Positions 6,507 to 13,719 of a stretch of 16,584 nucleotides of DNA are shown here, one piece after another. Numbering within the stretch: the stretch's first letter is position 1; each line of letters starts with the position of its first letter. Location: positions 1-16,584 of the forward strand of contig JBKPNX010000189.1 of the NCBI GenBank assembly GCA_046732855.1, read 5' to 3'. The notes under the pieces are model-generated. The model worked only from the letters and a program-made list of their open reading frames with translations, made no database searches and had not been told where the DNA came from. The position numbers and the translations under genes are program-made. The DNA comes from JBKPNX01 sp046732855 (GTDB taxonomy: Bacteria > Pseudomonadota > Alphaproteobacteria > Geminicoccales > Geminicoccaceae).

Positions 6507-8156
6507 TCATGCGGCTTGCTGATCCGCCTTAAAGCCATTCAGATTATTTGTAATTATCTGGATCTGGTCAGCAATGCGCTCCTGCAATTGATCTGCTTTT
6601 CTGCGGATCTTTTCGCCGTTGCTGTGCACCGTGACTGCCCACTTTGAGATCTCGCTGAGGTCTTCGGCTTCTTTTGCAATTTTCGCTATGGCCTGATCGA
6701 TAGCGCCGACCTCAGCGGTTAACTTGTCAGTCTGCCGATGCTTGCGAATCGCCAGGGCCCGTGCAACTGACAAGCCTGCCTCAAGGATCACGTCCGTCGA
6801 CTCGTCCTCGGCGTCCCAAAGCACGACAACATCGTTTTCGTAGCGCTCGAATGGCTCGAAACCCGAGGCAGCCGCCTTCGCCAGGACGAACAGACCCACC
6901 TCAGCTGCGCGGTTTTCCCGCGCTTGGTTCAGTTCCTGGCGAATCTTGCTGGACGTGTAACCGGCGGCCTTTTTGACCTCGACAACAATTCGGGACCCCG
7001 CCGCCGCCGAGTCGGGGCCCAGTTCGATCACGAAATCACCTACTTTGCTCCGCTGAATCTTGCCGGGGTTGTGCCCACATTCGTCGAAAAGATCGCCCTT
7101 TGCCAATTTCCGCAATACTACACCGGCAGCATCCTCAAATTCCAGACCGTGCCGGGTGGAGCGCACCGCCTCTGCCCTCCTCGCTTGTAATGCAGCCAAG
7201 CTGGATTTCACCTCTTCCTGGAATTTCTGGTTAGTCTCTTCATTCTCCTTGATGATTTTAACCAACTCGCGCCGTAGCAACGAGAGCGGTGATTTGTCGT
7301 CATCCAATGTGAGACGGCTTCGGATGACTCCGCTGGTCTCATCGAGTTCCTTTTTAAGCCGAGACAGCGCGGATTGCTCATCATCTAAAGTAAATTGCTG
7401 CTGTATCGCCTTATGCGCCTGCTCTACACGCTTGACAAGTCGAGCCAGAGCTCCCTGTTCATTGTCAAGAGAGAATTCAGACTTAACGGTATTAAGGTCG
7501 GCGGCCAGCTTCTTCCGCAGATTGTCATTTGCGCCTACCATTTCATCGATAGTCCTCGATAACGCCGAGTCTTTGTCGTCAAGCGAGAATTGCTGCAAAA
7601 TCTGAGTGCGCTGCTTGATCAGTTCGGCCTCGATGGCACGAGTTAACAAATCCAAGATACCATCCCGCCGCCCGGGATCCAGCAGACGCAACAGAGGACT
7701 GTCCTGCCCGACATGGCTTGCCAGAGTGCGTGCGAGCGTCGATGTCTCACCGTGTAGGTGATTGGCTAGCAATCGGCCGAGTTCGCCGTCTTGGCCTAGC
7801 ACGCGCTCTAGTCGTTGCGGCAGCTGACCGGACCTCGGATCGAAGTACTGGCTCAAGGCCGACTTGAGCTCGTCTGTCAGCTTGGCCCGGTACCCTTCCA
7901 GGGCAGACCCAAGCTGCTCCAGCAGCTTCTCGGCTTCGCGCTGGACGCGGTTTCCGTCGAGCACCCCATTTGCCTGGCGGAGGGCTATCACACCGATGCG
8001 CAGAGCGAGTTGTGCGTATGCGTCTCGCGCCGGTCCGGCTGGGCGCTGGCCAAGCTCAGAGACTATCTCGGGATCGGACACTTCTAACTGAAGCAGGATT
8101 CGAGGGTTCGGGTCAGTCTGTCCGTTCGTGGGGCGCACATCCAGATCAAGATCCAT
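6507..8156 (-). CDS. Uncharacterised repeat, coiled-coil and PD-(D/E)XK nuclease-like protein
   Basis: I do not recognise a named family for this 549-residue protein. Residues 104-295 carry about eight degenerate copies of a motif with hydrophobic-L-D-D-x-x-x-S-x-L-x-x-L character. The clearest begin at 190, 228, 255 and 282 (for example FTLDDEQSALSRL). Residues 295-335 and 470-549 look like coiled coil. Between them is a probable PD-(D/E)XK nuclease core: Glu341 in GLEFEDAAG, Asp374 in VGDFVIEL, then Glu393-x-Lys395 in VVEVKK. A helix with Gln407/Gln411 and strand VGLFVLAK follow, as in restriction-endonuclease-like folds. No signal peptide or membrane segment is seen. The gene is clearly more AT-rich than its neighbours, with its own AT-rich promoter, which suggests transfer. 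ATG at 8156 has a weak AAGG site. A DNA-processing or defence role is possible but not shown. Confidence 0.85.
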   Translation of the reverse strand: MDLDLDVRPTNGQTDPNPRILLQLEVSDPEIVSELGQRPAGPARDAYAQLALRIGVIALRQANGVLDGNRVQREAEKLLEQLGSALEGYRAKLTDELKSALSQYFDPRSGQLPQRLERVLGQDGELGRLLANHLHGETSTLARTLASHVGQDSPLLRLLDPGRRDGILDLLTRAIEAELIKQRTQILQQFSLDDKDSALSRTIDEMVGANDNLRKKLAADLNTVKSEFSLDNEQGALARLVKRVEQAHKAIQQQFTLDDEQSALSRLKKELDETSGVIRSRLTLDDDKSPLSLLRRELVKIIKENEETNQKFQEEVKSSLAALQARRAEAVRSTRHGLEFEDAAGVVLRKLAKGDLFDECGHNPGKIQRSKVGDFVIELGPDSAAAGSRIVVEVKKAAGYTSSKIRQELNQARENRAAEVGLFVLAKAAASGFEPFERYENDVVVLWDAEDESTDVILEAGLSVARALAIRKHRQTDKLTAEVGAIDQAIAKIAKEAEDLSEISKWAVTVHSNGEKIRRKADQLQERIADQIQIITNNLNGFKADQQAA

Positions 8157-8167
8157 CGGACCTTGTT

Positions 8168-8184
8168 CTCTCTACCTTAGAGGG
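8168..8184. promoter_or_regulatory. Inverted repeat near the transcription start (possible operator)
   Basis: CTCTCTA (8168-8174) and TAGAGGG (8178-8184) form a 7-bp inverted repeat with one G-T pair around CCT. It lies just downstream of the predicted start site of the nuclease-like gene. This could be an operator; the 3-nt loop makes a stable RNA hairpin marginal. Confidence 0.3.
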
Positions 8185-8197
8185 AATGATGCTTACA

Positions 8198-8225
8198 AAT
8201 ATAAACTAAAAGTATATCGAGTCAA
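8198..8225 (-). promoter_or_regulatory. Promoter of the 549-residue nuclease-like protein gene
   Basis: On the minus strand TTGACT (8220-8225) and TATATT (8198-8203) are separated by 16 bp. Each matches five of six positions of the housekeeping consensus. The surrounding AT-rich tract is unique in this window. The start would be near 8190, about 34 nt before the ATG. Confidence 0.6.
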
Positions 8226-8368
8226 GGCTACTTGAGGAGCAGCGCGTCCTCCCCGCCCAGGACGAGCCAGATTTGCTTAGTGGAAGGAACGTTTAGGGCA
8301 AGGTCCCTACATTGCCTAATGACTCGCCGACAACCGCCGCGACGGCAGACCCCCCGCCACAATCGCGC

Positions 8369-8752
8369 TCAGCGGATCACCTCGATCGCGATGCCGAGGT
8401 CGAGCTGCGACCACGAACGGTCGGCGGTGAGCGCGGGCGCGCCGAGGCTCTGCGCAAGGGTAAGACACGCCCGATCCCCGAACGAGAGCCCGAAAGCACG
8501 AGTGGACCCGCGCAGGAGGCCAGCAAGGTAGGCGTGCTCGGCGTCGAACCCATGTACGCCCAGCTCGAGCCGCCCGATGGCACGGCGGATCGCGGCCTCG
8601 GGCACATCGTCCTCGATCAGTTTCGCCACCACCTCCGACAGGTTGACGGCGCCGATCCGGGCGCCGTCGAGGCGTAGCTCCACCCGCTCCGCGCCCGGTT
8701 CGGCGCGCAGCACGGCGAGCAGCGCAGAGGCGTCGAGCACCACGTCATTCAC
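8369..8752 (-). CDS. vapC: PIN-domain ribonuclease toxin, VapC family
   Basis: A 127-residue PIN-domain protein of normal VapC length. The acidic residues that would bind Mg2+ are all present: Asp7 in VVLDASALL, Glu40 in NLSEV, Asp93 in LSFGDRACL and Asp111 in LTADRSW. VapC toxins cut RNA, often tRNA or rRNA, and slow growth unless bound by the antitoxin. Its ATG at 8752 lies 8 nt inside the end of the upstream antitoxin gene, the usual coupled arrangement. Only the family, not the RNA target, can be inferred. Confidence 0.92.
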   Translation of the reverse strand: MNDVVLDASALLAVLRAEPGAERVELRLDGARIGAVNLSEVVAKLIEDDVPEAAIRRAIGRLELGVHGFDAEHAYLAGLLRGSTRAFGLSFGDRACLTLAQSLGAPALTADRSWSQLDLGIAIEVIR

Positions 8753-8996
8753 GCTCGGCCTCTTGGCGTCGCTCCTTGATCAGCTCGTCGACCAGGGAGC
8801 GGTCACGGTCAGGAATGTATTTGCGGATGATCGCCTGGGCCTCTCGAATCGCCAGCCTGTAGGGGCGGACGCGGAGCTCGTCCCCGTTCGTCTCTAGCAC
8901 CACCGGGTCGCCCGGCTCGACCTTGAGCTCTGCTCGTAGCTTGGCCGGAATGAGAATTCGCCCAGCTTTGTCGATCTTGGCGCGAACTGTCGACAT
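8745..8996 (-). CDS. vapB: AbrB/SpoVT-type antitoxin, VapB-like
   Basis: An 83-residue protein. The N-terminal half (residues 3-47) is a swapped-hairpin AbrB domain: VRAKIDKAGRILIPAKLRAEL, then PGDPVVLETNGDELRVRP. It would bind DNA as a dimer and repress its own operon. The charged C-terminal half (about 48-83, IREAQAIIRKYIPDRDRSL and on) would wrap the PIN toxin. It overlaps the toxin start by 8 nt. The Shine-Dalgarno is weak. Upstream, TTGACT on the minus strand (9049-9054) may be its -35, but no convincing -10 was found. Confidence 0.9.
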   Translation of the reverse strand: MSTVRAKIDKAGRILIPAKLRAELKVEPGDPVVLETNGDELRVRPYRLAIREAQAIIRKYIPDRDRSLVDELIKERRQEAERE

Positions 8997-9088
8997 GGCT
9001 GATCCGTCCGAGCTGGCAGACCCCTAACCTTGGCCTGGTAACCGCGGAAGTCAAGCCTGGGTCGGTGCGTTCCCCCTTGCCCCAGAAC

Positions 9089-9108
9089 GTGCCGGCCCGA
9101 GCCGGCGT
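9089..9108 (-). terminator. Hairpin directly after the oxidoreductase stop (weak terminator candidate)
   Basis: GCCGGC 9091-9096 and GCCGGC 9101-9106 pair around CCGA (TCGG on the minus strand), extended by two possible G-U pairs. The stem starts at the stop codon of the minus-strand oxidoreductase. The following GTTCT is only a poor U-run, so termination may be partial and transcription could continue into vapBC. Confidence 0.4.
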
Positions 9109-10112
9109 CAGAGCGTCACGATGATCTTGCCGAAATGCACCCCGCCCTGCATGTGACGATAGGCGTCGCGGGCCTGGTCGAAGCCGAAGGTCCGGTCGAT
9201 CACCGGGCGCAGGCCTGACGCCGCGAATGCGCGGGTCATCGCCTCGAACATCGCCCGGCTGCCGACGTAGATCCCGTGCACCGTGAGCGATTTGCGCATG
9301 ATCGCGGTCGGATTGATCTGACCGCCGGTCAGCACGCCGATCAGCGCGATCTGGCCGGCGATGCGGCAGGCGGCGATCGAGCGCTCGAGCGTGCCGGCGC
9401 CGCCGACCTCGACCACGTGATCGACCCCGGCGCCGTCGGTCAGCTCGAGCACGGCGCGCTCCCACTCCGGCGTCGCCCGGTAGTTCACGGTCCGCCACGC
9501 GCCGAGGCCGCGCGCCCGCTCGAGCTTGGCGTCGCTGCTCGAGATCACGATCGGCCGGGCGCCCTGCAACGCGGCGAGCTGCAGCGCGAAGATCGAGACT
9601 CCCCCGGTGCCGAGCAGGAGCACCGTCTCGCCCGCCTTGAGCCGGCCCTTCTCGATCAGCGCATGCCAGGCGGTGACGGCGGCGCACGGCAGGGTCGCCG
9701 CCTCCTCGAACGAGAGATGTGCCGGCGCGTGCACCAGCCCGCCCTCGTCAAGCACGACTTCCTCGGCGAGCACGCCGTCCTCCGCGCCGCCGAGCGCGCT
9801 CGCCATGGCATCCGCGGTGATCGGACCGTCGGCCCAGCGCTGGAAGAACGTGCCGGCGACGCGGTCGCCCGGCGCGAAGCGGGTCACGCCAGGGCCGACC
9901 GCGAGCACCTCGCCGGCACCATCGGAATTAGGGATGCGCGGATAGGGGATCGCCCGGCTCTCCGGGTCGAGGATGGTCATCAGGTCGCGGTAGTTCAGCG
10001 CCGAGGCGCGGATGCGCACCAGCACCTCGCCCGGGCCGGGCTCCGGCGACGGCCGCTCGGCCCGATGCAGCGCGTCGATGCCGCCGGCCGAGACGATCTC
10101 CCAGGCTCTCAT
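9108..10112 (-). CDS. Zinc-independent NAD(P)-dependent oxidoreductase, MDR (quinone reductase/alcohol dehydrogenase-like) family
   Basis: A 334-residue medium-chain dehydrogenase/reductase. The N-terminal GroES-like domain has SALNYRDLM (37-45), where zinc alcohol dehydrogenases have a Cys and metal ligands, so the catalytic zinc is absent. The structural-zinc cysteine cluster is also missing. The Rossmann fold shows LLLGTGGVSIFALQLA (165-180), and LPCAAVTAWHALIEKGRLKAGE precedes it as in quinone oxidoreductases. It likely reduces an enone or quinone, or oxidises an alcohol; the substrate is unknown. ATG at 10112 has GGGAG (10119-10123) 6 nt upstream. It starts 69 nt after the rodA stop with no clear terminator between, so it may be the last gene of the mre transcript. 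Confidence 0.88.
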   Translation of the reverse strand: MRAWEIVSAGGIDALHRAERPSPEPGPGEVLVRIRASALNYRDLMTILDPESRAIPYPRIPNSDGAGEVLAVGPGVTRFAPGDRVAGTFFQRWADGPITADAMASALGGAEDGVLAEEVVLDEGGLVHAPAHLSFEEAATLPCAAVTAWHALIEKGRLKAGETVLLLGTGGVSIFALQLAALQGARPIVISSSDAKLERARGLGAWRTVNYRATPEWERAVLELTDGAGVDHVVEVGGAGTLERSIAACRIAGQIALIGVLTGGQINPTAIMRKSLTVHGIYVGSRAMFEAMTRAFAASGLRPVIDRTFGFDQARDAYRHMQGGVHFGKIIVTL

Positions 10113-10181
10113 CGCGAGCTCCCACCCATCCGGGACGGTGGTAGCACGGGCGGGCGACGCTGACGACTCCGCGGCCGCCGA

Positions 10182-11330
10182 TTAATCGTGATCGGCGGAG
10201 AAGCGCGGGATCGCGACGTCGCGGTGGATGTCGACCCCGAGCATGAGGCCGAAGCCGATCAGGACCGTCATCATCGCGGTGCCGCCGTAGGAGATCATCG
10301 GCAAGGGCACCCCGACCACCGGCACCAGTCCGGTGACCATCGCGACGTTGATCACGACGTAGAGGCAGAACGTGGTCGCGACGCCGGTCGCGAGCAGCCG
10401 GCCGAAATGATTGCGCGCGCGGAGCGCGAACACGAAACCGTAGCCAATCAGCACGAGCAGCAGGAGCAACAGGCCGAGCGCGCCGATCAGGCCGGCCTCC
10501 TCGGCCAGCATCGTGAATACGAAATCGGTCTGCTTCTCCGGCAGGAAGCTGAGCTGGCTCTGGGTGCCGTTGAGAAAGCCCTTGCCCCAGACCCCGCCCG
10601 ACCCGAGGGCGATCTTGGATTGGATGATGTGGTAGCCGGCGCCGAGCGGATCGTGCTCGGGATCGAGGAACGTCAACACCCGCTGCTTCTGGTAGTCATG
10701 CAGTTGCTGCCACGCGACCGGCAGGGCGGCCGCCACGGTGCCGATCACGAGCGCGAATTTCCACCAGCGCACGCCGGCGAGAAAGAACATCGCCCCCGCG
10801 CCGGCGAGCAGCATCACCGCGGTGCCGAGGTCGGGCTGCTCCAGGACCAGCAGCGCCGGCACCAGGGCCAACAGGGTCGGCGTGATCAGGTGCAGCGGCC
10901 GCGCCGCGTCCTCCAGATAGGCGCTGTGGAAATACCGGGCGAGCGCCAGGACCAAAGCGATCTTCATGACCTCGGACGGCTGCAGCTGGAACGGGCCGAG
11001 ATCGAGCCAGCGCTGGGCGCCCATGGCGGTCTGGCCGGCCAGATCGACCGCGACCAGGCCGAGCACCGCCGCGGCGTACACCACGTAGGCGCAGCGGAAC
11101 CACCAGCGCAGGTCGATCACGGCCACCACCAGCATGGCGCCTATCCCCGCGCCCAAACGCACGCCGTGCCGCCAGGCCCACGGCGCGTGCGCCCCGCCGC
11201 CCGCCGAATAGAGCGTGCCGTAGCCGATCAGCCCGACCAGGCAGACGACCAGCACGAACGGCCAGTTCAGCAGCCGCAGCTTCTCGAGCAGGGACAGCTC
11301 GACCGGCTTGAAACCAGCAGCCAGCATCAT
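10182..11330 (-). CDS. rodA: Rod-shape peptidoglycan glycosyltransferase RodA (SEDS family)
   Basis: RodA polymerises lipid II into glycan strands in the inner membrane for side-wall growth, together with PBP2. The 382-residue protein has about ten hydrophobic segments. SEDS signatures are present: RWLDLGPFQLQPSE (107-120), EQPDLGT (164-170), and the long periplasmic loop ending WGKGFLNGTQSQLSFLPEKQTDF with Asp269, which aligns with the catalytic Asp of E. coli RodA. The C-terminal block PMISYGGTAMM is also conserved. ATG at 11330 is followed directly by a second ATG. GAGG lies 8 nt upstream, inside the end of mrdA, and the gap between the two genes is 3 nt. Confidence 0.96.
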   Translation of the reverse strand: MMLAAGFKPVELSLLEKLRLLNWPFVLVVCLVGLIGYGTLYSAGGGAHAPWAWRHGVRLGAGIGAMLVVAVIDLRWWFRCAYVVYAAAVLGLVAVDLAGQTAMGAQRWLDLGPFQLQPSEVMKIALVLALARYFHSAYLEDAARPLHLITPTLLALVPALLVLEQPDLGTAVMLLAGAGAMFFLAGVRWWKFALVIGTVAAALPVAWQQLHDYQKQRVLTFLDPEHDPLGAGYHIIQSKIALGSGGVWGKGFLNGTQSQLSFLPEKQTDFVFTMLAEEAGLIGALGLLLLLLVLIGYGFVFALRARNHFGRLLATGVATTFCLYVVINVAMVTGLVPVVGVPLPMISYGGTAMMTVLIGFGLMLGVDIHRDVAIPRFSADHD

Positions 11331-11333
11331 CGC

Positions 11334-13205
11334 TCAAGCCTCGTGCGGCGGCTGCGCCAAGGGCCGCTCGGTGACCGTCGCAGGCGTGCGCGCCGGATCG
11401 AGCTCGAGCGCCTTCGCCATGATGTCGCGGGCGATCGGCGCCGCCGCCTTGCTGCCGCTGCCGCCGTGCTCGACCACCACCGCAATGGCATAGCGGGGGT
11501 TGTGATACGGCGCGAACGCGACGAACAGGGCGTGGTCGCGCTCTTCCCAGGGCTTGTCCTCGTTCTTGCGCACCCCGCTCTGCCGCTCGCTACGGCTGAT
11601 CCGCCGCACCTGCGAGGTGCCGGTCTTGCCGGCCATGGCGATGCCGGAATTGGGCAGGCGCGCCTCGCGCGCGGTGCCGCGCTCGCCGTTGATCACCCGG
11701 TACATGCCTTCTTTGACCAGGCCGAGCGACCACTCGGACACGCCAAGCGGCGCGACCTCGGCGGTTGCTTCGGCGCTGCCGGGCGGCCGCACCAGCCACG
11801 GCCCGATCGCCTGGTTGCCGTTGGCGAGCCGCGCGGTCATGACCGCGAGTTGCAGCGGCGTCGCCTGCATGAAACCCTGACCGATGCCGACCACGAGCGT
11901 CTCGCCCTTCTGCCAGGGCACGCCGCGCGTCGCCAGCTTCCATGCCCGGTCCGGAACCAGCCCCGGGCGCTCGCCCGGCAGATCGATGTTCAGCCGCTGG
12001 CCGAGGCCAAACCGGCGCGCCATGTCGGCGATCGCGTCGACGCCGAGCTTGCGCGCGAGGTCGTAGAAATAGACGTCGCACGACTGGGCGATGGCGTCGA
12101 CCAGCTTGAGCCGGCCGTGGCCGTGCGGCCGCCAGCAGTGGAACCGGCTGCGCCCGAGCTGCATGAACCCCGGGCAGACCACCTCGTGGTCCGGCCCGAC
12201 CACGCCCGCTTCGAGCGCGGCGAGCGCGACCAGCAGCTTGAAGGTCGAGCCGGGCGGATACTGCCCCGCGATCGCCTTGTTAACGAGCGGCGCTCTCGGG
12301 TTGCCGGTCCACTCGCGCCACGTCTCATGGGCAAGACCGTTGATGAACGCGCGCGGGTCGAACGTCGGCACCGAAGCGAGCGCCAGGACTTCGCCGCTGC
12401 GCACGTCGAGGACCACCGCGCAGGCGCTCGGCTCGACGCTCAGGCGCTCGTGCACGTAGCGCTGGAGGTCGAGATCGAGGGTCAACTTGATGTCGTGACC
12501 CGGCTCGCCGTCCTCGCGGTACAGCGGCTTGATCTCGCGGCCGAGCGCGTTGACCTCGAACCGGATCAGCCCCGCCCGGCCACGCAGCTCGCCGTCGTAG
12601 ATCTTCTCGATGCCATTCTTGCCGATCCGGAACTCGGGCAACTCGAGCAGGGGTTCGCCGGTCAGCTCCTGTTCCGCGACCGGCGCGACGTAGCCGAGCA
12701 CATGCGCGGTGACGTCGCCGAGCGGATAGTCGCGGACCAGGCCGGAGACCAGGGTGACGCCGGACAGCTCCGGGCTGTGGATCGAGATCCGCGCGACTTC
12801 CGTCCAGTTGAGGTCCTCGCGCACGGTGAGCGGCACGAACGGACGGCGCGCCTGCACCTCCGCGATCACCTCCCGGATGCGCTCCTCGGGCAGGGCGATC
12901 AGGCGGGCCAGCGCTTCGAGCGTGGCGTGCAGATCGGTCGTCTGCTCGCGCACCACCAGGACGCGATACGTGGGGCTGTTGCGGGCGAGCGGCACGCCGT
13001 TGCGGTCGAAGATGCGCCCGCGATCGGGCGGTACCAGGCGGTGGTTGATCCGGTTCTCGTCGGCCAGCAGCGCGTATTGGTCGGCGGTGACCGCCTGCAG
13101 GTAGTAGAGGCGCCCGCCGAGCGCGCTGAACAGGGCCAGCTGGGCGCCGCCGAGCAGCAGCGCCCGGCGCGTGAACGTCCGCATCCGCTCCGAGTCACGG
13201 TGCAT
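11334..13205 (-). CDS. mrdA: Penicillin-binding protein 2, elongasome transpeptidase
   Basis: The D,D-transpeptidase partner of RodA, anchored in the inner membrane with its catalytic domain in the periplasm. The 623-residue protein has an N-terminal membrane segment (about 14-33), a dimerisation/pedestal region starting RGRIFDRNG (62-70), and the transpeptidase domain. The active-site serine is Ser320 in PPGSTFKLL (SxxK with Lys323). The second motif is SCD at 375-377, as in other PBP2 proteins, and the third is KTG at 527-529. ATG at 13205 overlaps the mreD end by 11 nt but has no clear Shine-Dalgarno. The in-frame ATG at 13184 has GGAG only 3 nt upstream, so the start is uncertain by seven residues. 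Confidence 0.96.
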   Translation of the reverse strand: MHRDSERMRTFTRRALLLGGAQLALFSALGGRLYYLQAVTADQYALLADENRINHRLVPPDRGRIFDRNGVPLARNSPTYRVLVVREQTTDLHATLEALARLIALPEERIREVIAEVQARRPFVPLTVREDLNWTEVARISIHSPELSGVTLVSGLVRDYPLGDVTAHVLGYVAPVAEQELTGEPLLELPEFRIGKNGIEKIYDGELRGRAGLIRFEVNALGREIKPLYREDGEPGHDIKLTLDLDLQRYVHERLSVEPSACAVVLDVRSGEVLALASVPTFDPRAFINGLAHETWREWTGNPRAPLVNKAIAGQYPPGSTFKLLVALAALEAGVVGPDHEVVCPGFMQLGRSRFHCWRPHGHGRLKLVDAIAQSCDVYFYDLARKLGVDAIADMARRFGLGQRLNIDLPGERPGLVPDRAWKLATRGVPWQKGETLVVGIGQGFMQATPLQLAVMTARLANGNQAIGPWLVRPPGSAEATAEVAPLGVSEWSLGLVKEGMYRVINGERGTAREARLPNSGIAMAGKTGTSQVRRISRSERQSGVRKNEDKPWEERDHALFVAFAPYHNPRYAIAVVVEHGGSGSKAAAPIARDIMAKALELDPARTPATVTERPLAQPPHEA

Positions 13206-13719
13206 GGCTCAGCCGCGGTATCTGATGGTGCACCCGGGCGAGCAGCAGGCTGATGACCGGGTACAGCGCCATGGTCAGGAGCAGCGACAGCACGATCGGC
13301 TCAAACGGCAGCGCGCGGCCCCACCACAGGCAGGCCAGCGCCCAGCGGGCGGTCGCGACCGCCGGGGCGAGCAGCAGGAAGCAGCTCAACACCACGAGAA
13401 ACGAGCGGGCGGCGAAAAAGCGCCGCTGCATCACCACGAACCGGCGCGTCAGGATGAGGATCAGAGCGGTCAGGCCGAGCGGGAGGCCGGCCACGGCATC
13501 GTAGATGATCCCGGTCGCGAACGCCGCCGCCGTGCCGAACAGGTCGGGTCGGTAGAGGCTCCAGAAGTAGACCACGCACAGCGTCGAGAACGGGGTCAGA
13601 CCCCACGGGCCGAGGCCGAGCAGCGGCAGGACGTCGATCAGCACCGCGCCCAGCGCGAGCGCGAATGGCAGCAGCAGGCGCAGCCTGGCATCCAGCTGGC
13701 GCAGCGAGAACCAGATCAC
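13195..13719 (-). CDS. mreD: Rod shape-determining membrane protein MreD
   Basis: A 174-residue, very hydrophobic inner-membrane protein with about five predicted helices, of usual MreD length. It has the characteristic PFSTLCVVYFWSLYRPDL and the DAVAGLPLGLTAL block. MreD links MreC and the wall enzymes within the elongasome, and its exact role is less defined than that of its partners. Its ATG overlaps the mreC stop by 4 nt (ATGA), and its end overlaps mrdA by 11 nt. Confidence 0.93.
   Translation of the reverse strand: MIWFSLRQLDARLRLLLPFALALGAVLIDVLPLLGLGPWGLTPFSTLCVVYFWSLYRPDLFGTAAAFATGIIYDAVAGLPLGLTALILILTRRFVVMQRRFFAARSFLVVLSCFLLLAPAVATARWALACLWWGRALPFEPIVLSLLLTMALYPVISLLLARVHHQIPRLSHAP

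Noticed and set aside
8245..8264. Inverted repeat CGTCCT-N8-AGGACG between vapC and the nuclease-like gene.
   Set aside because: Only 6 bp, no U-run on either strand, and no fixed relation to a gene end or promoter, so no function can be assigned.
10188..13253. A plus-strand open frame of about 1,020 codons antisense to rodA, mrdA and the mreD end.
   Set aside because: It is rich in Arg, His, Gln, Asp and Glu with no domain pattern, as expected from the complement of GC-rich coding DNA. The minus-strand genes have complete catalytic motifs.
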